A DNA stretch of 64,000 bases from Burkholderiales bacterium 67-32 (GTDB taxonomy: Bacteria > Pseudomonadota > Gammaproteobacteria > Burkholderiales > Burkholderiaceae_B), in contig MKUP01000012.1 of NCBI GenBank assembly GCA_001898625.1, positions 310,001-374,000 of the forward strand, written 5' to 3'. Shown here piece by piece: positions 61,893-64,000 of the stretch. The position numbers and the translations under genes were made by a program. Numbering within the stretch: position 1 is the stretch's first letter; every line of letters starts with the position of its first letter. Below the pieces are notes generated by a model. That model saw only the letters and a list, made by a program, of their open reading frames with translations, did not search any database and was not told the DNA's origin.

Positions 61893-62917
61893 GCTATCCA
61901 AGGCTCAAGTGTGGATGCATCGACATCCATACTCATGTCGTTCCCGAGCATTTTCCGGCGTATGCCGGAAAACATTCAGACGTCCGCTGGCCTTCGACGG
62001 TACCGGCGCAGGCGTGTCACCGGCACGTCCTGATGTCGGGATCGGTCTATCGCATGGTTGCCGATGTCTGCTGGGACGAATCGAAGCGCGTGCAGGCCAT
62101 GGACGAGCAGCGGGTGGAGAGGCAGGTGCTGTCGCCGATGCCCGAACTGCTTTCGTACTGGCTCGATGCCGAAGACGGGGCCAACCTGGCCCGTTTCCTG
62201 AACGAGACGATCGCGGAAATGGTGGCGGCGGCGCCGGATCGGTTCGTCGGGTTGGGCACGGTGCCGCTGCAGGATGTGGACACGTCGATCGGCGAACTTG
62301 AGTTCCTGATCGGGGAGTTGGGGCTCGCAGGCGTCGAGATAGGAACCAACATCAACGGCGTGGTCTTGGGAGATCCTCGCCTTCGGCCCTTTTTCGAAGC
62401 GGCCGAACGGCTCGGCGCCGCGATTTTCGTGCACCCTTTGAGACCGATCGGCACTGAGCGCCTCGTGGGAGAGGGGCTGGTGCAGATTCTCGCCTTTCCG
62501 GGGGAAACCGGCCTGGCGGCAGCCTCGCTGGTCACCTCGGGGTTGATGCTGCGCCACCCCGGGCTGCGCATCGCGTTCAGCCATGGCGGCGGAACGCTGG
62601 CATCGTTGTTGCCGCGCTTGCAGCATGGATGGGAGGTGAATCCGGCATTGCGCGATTCGATGCCGATGGCGCCGGTCGAAGCCGTGCGGCTGATGTACTA
62701 CGACAGCCTGGTCTACGAGACCGATGCGCTGCGGCGGCTCATTCATTGTTTCGGCGAAAGCCAGATCTGTGCCGGTACCGATTATCCGTTTCGCATCCGG
62801 GAGCGCGATCCGGTCGGGCAGATCGGAAGGAGCGGGTTGAACGAGCGTGCGCAGGAGCAATTGCTCCGCCTGAATGCCGAGTGCTGGCTGGGCATCCAGG
62901 CGAACGAACGGACGTGA
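61889..62917 (+). CDS. amidohydrolase, ACMSD/resorcylate decarboxylase-like
   Basis: The 342-residue protein has the ACMSD-family metal site: HTHVVPEHF near residue 14, HP in FVHPLRPIG, SHGGGTLA and AGTDYPFRI. These enzymes decarboxylate aromatic or muconate semialdehyde acids without oxygen. It is translationally coupled to the SDR upstream (ATGA). In this pathway it could decarboxylate a ring-cleavage product or an aromatic acid (inference). Its stop codon lies inside the stem of a long hairpin that continues to the convergent gene's stop. Confidence 0.85.
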   Translation: MSYPRLKCGCIDIHTHVVPEHFPAYAGKHSDVRWPSTVPAQACHRHVLMSGSVYRMVADVCWDESKRVQAMDEQRVERQVLSPMPELLSYWLDAEDGANLARFLNETIAEMVAAAPDRFVGLGTVPLQDVDTSIGELEFLIGELGLAGVEIGTNINGVVLGDPRLRPFFEAAERLGAAIFVHPLRPIGTERLVGEGLVQILAFPGETGLAAASLVTSGLMLRHPGLRIAFSHGGGTLASLLPRLQHGWEVNPALRDSMPMAPVEAVRLMYYDSLVYETDALRRLIHCFGESQICAGTDYPFRIRERDPVGQIGRSGLNERAQEQLLRLNAECWLGIQANERT

Positions 62918-62949
62918 GGCCGATCCCTCGATAGGGACGGGCCTCACGT
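62912..62949. terminator. long bidirectional hairpin over both stop codons
   Basis: ACGTGAGGCC (62912-62921) pairs perfectly with 62940-62949, and an inner TCCCT/AGGGA stem extends it. The outer arms include the amidohydrolase stop region and reach the first base of the PcaL-type stop. No T tract follows on either side, so it acts either as a weak bidirectional terminator or as an mRNA 3'-end protector. Confidence 0.65.
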
Positions 62950-64000
62950 CACGAGGCCTTATGCTTCTCGATCACCTTGCCGGCCAGGTGGAAGCCGGTG
63001 TTGGCCGCGGGAACGCCGGCATAGATGGCGGCCTGTACCAGCGTTTCCTCGATGACCGCGGGCTCGATGCCGGCGCGCAGCGCGGCGGCCACGTGCATCT
63101 CGAACTCTTCCCAGCGGCCCAGCGCCAGCATCATCGACAGCACGGCGATGCGCCGGGTGGTGTCCTCGAAGCGGCTGGAGGTCCAGACCTCGCCCCAGGC
63201 GTAGCGCGTGATGAAGGCCTGGAAGCGGCGGTTGAAGGGCGTGATCGCGGCGTTGCGGGCGTCGACGTAGGCCGGGCTGAGGACTTCGCGGCGGCGGGCC
63301 ATGCCGTAGTCGTAGCGGTCCTGTTCGGTTTCGACCGGTGGATCGGTCAGGAATTCGACCAGCGTGTCGCAGAATTGCAGCGGCACTTCGCTGGCCGCGA
63401 TGTGGGCGGCGGGCAGCATGCGGGTCGTGGCGCCCGGGATCCGGCCAGCGATGAATTCGCCGGCGGCCGGCGGGGTCGAGACGTCGCGCTCGCCGGTGAC
63501 GACCAGCGTGGGTACCGAAATGCGATGCAGGTCGTCCGCCACCTGCATGTCGCGGATGGCCGCGCAGCAGCCGGTGTAGCCGGTCGCGGACGTTTGCAGG
63601 AAGGTGTTGCGCACGCGCTGGAATGCGATGCTGTTGCGCGCCACGTACTCGGGCGTGAAGAAGCGGCCCATGGCCATGTCGACGATGCTGGCCATGCCGT
63701 TGGCGCGCACGGTCTCGATGCGGGTGCGCCAGGCCTGCGGGTCCATCTGGCAGGAGGTGTTGCACAGCACGAGCCGGCGCAGGCGGCCGGGCTTGTTGAT
63801 GCCGTACCACATGCCGATCATGCCGCCCAGCGATACGCCGGCATAGTCGAAGGTCTCGGCGCCGGCGGCGGTGGCGACGGCGTCCAGGTCGTTGCCCAAC
63901 TGCTCCAGCGTGTAGTCGCCGGCCGGTGCGTCCGAGGCGCCATGGCCGCGCGCATCGAAGCGGATCACGCGGAAGTGGCGCATCAGGCGCGGCAGCACGT
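62949..64000 (-). CDS. pcaL: 3-oxoadipate enol-lactonase/4-carboxymuconolactone decarboxylase fusion (partial)
   Basis: The visible 350 or so residues join an alpha/beta hydrolase (RFDARGHGASDAP, nucleophile Ser in YAGVSLGGMIG, His in PAAHIAASEVP) to a C-terminal CMD domain (residues about 230-350 as seen; RRREVLSPAYVDARNAA, FQAFITRYAWGEVWT, GVPAANTGFHLAGKVI). This is the PcaL arrangement, fusing PcaD and PcaC of the protocatechuate branch of the beta-ketoadipate pathway. The gene continues past the right edge, so its start is not seen. It is convergent with the aromatic cluster and so is regulated separately. Confidence 0.88.
   Translation of the reverse strand, partial: VLPRLMRHFRVIRFDARGHGASDAPAGDYTLEQLGNDLDAVATAAGAETFDYAGVSLGGMIGMWYGINKPGRLRRLVLCNTSCQMDPQAWRTRIETVRANGMASIVDMAMGRFFTPEYVARNSIAFQRVRNTFLQTSATGYTGCCAAIRDMQVADDLHRISVPTLVVTGERDVSTPPAAGEFIAGRIPGATTRMLPAAHIAASEVPLQFCDTLVEFLTDPPVETEQDRYDYGMARRREVLSPAYVDARNAAITPFNRRFQAFITRYAWGEVWTSSRFEDTTRRIAVLSMMLALGRWEEFEMHVAAALRAGIEPAVIEETLVQAAIYAGVPAANTGFHLAGKVIEKHKAS

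Overview
The window is about 64 kb of high-GC DNA packed with catabolic and transport genes. Six separate Bug-type solute-binding proteins without their membrane partners, many LysR regulators, and single-gene exporters paired with divergent regulators point to a soil- or host-associated betaproteobacterium of the Alcaligenaceae (Bordetella/Achromobacter type). This is inferred from gene content; no rRNA or housekeeping marker is present. I saw no tRNA, rRNA, CRISPR array, insertion sequence or prophage.

Layout. 1-2.5 kb: a vanillate-demethylase-type Rieske oxygenase behind a GntR-like palindrome, then two small lipoproteins with lower GC. 2.5-6.6 kb (minus): a periplasmic molybdenum hydroxylase in three overlapping genes (2Fe-2S subunit, Tat-exported Mo subunit, triheme cytochrome c). 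6.9-9.4 kb: a DUF3014 protein, an unknown protein and an enoyl-CoA hydratase. 9.4-14 kb: a tandem-repeat operator followed by Bug receptor, ThDP decarboxylase and aldehyde dehydrogenase, a likely 2-oxoacid-to-acid module. 14-19 kb: acylphosphatase, LysR/MFS pair, KDPG-type aldolase, Atm1-type ABC exporter. 19.3-23.5 kb: Bug receptor, signal-less TAXI-like protein, bicupin and MDR oxidoreductase. 23.4-25.6 kb (minus): DODA-type dioxygenase, DoxX, LysR. 25.7-31.9 kb: LysR/metallo-hydrolase/Bug, then a CoA-transferase/Bug pair divergent from a TrmB-like regulator. 31.9-36 kb: AraC/MFS exporter pair, a tiny lipoprotein coupled to queC, and an Rpn-type nuclease.

36.2-44.5 kb holds a Fur-box-preceded surface-signalling locus: ECF sigma factor, FecR-like sensor, TonB-dependent receptor with a signalling domain, a large PKD-repeat lipoprotein and an exported TPR protein. 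This five-gene set is one of the two best candidates for an undescribed system (iron, heme or other scarce-nutrient capture). 44.5-53.5 kb: 2-hydroxyacid dehydrogenase, malic enzyme, GntR/Bug, a divergent CoA ligase with a citrate-lyase-like protein, and a PhoX phosphatase.

53.7-62.9 kb is the second candidate: an aromatic-degradation cluster with Bug receptor, an SDR lacking its catalytic residues, two-subunit ring-hydroxylating dioxygenase, CMD-family protein, LigB-type ring-cleavage enzyme, C-C hydrolase, and, beyond a LysR gene, an intact SDR and an ACMSD-like amidohydrolase. It ends at a long hairpin shared with a convergent PcaD-PcaC fusion gene that runs off the right edge. Substrates and functions of both candidate systems are inferences from domain content and order.
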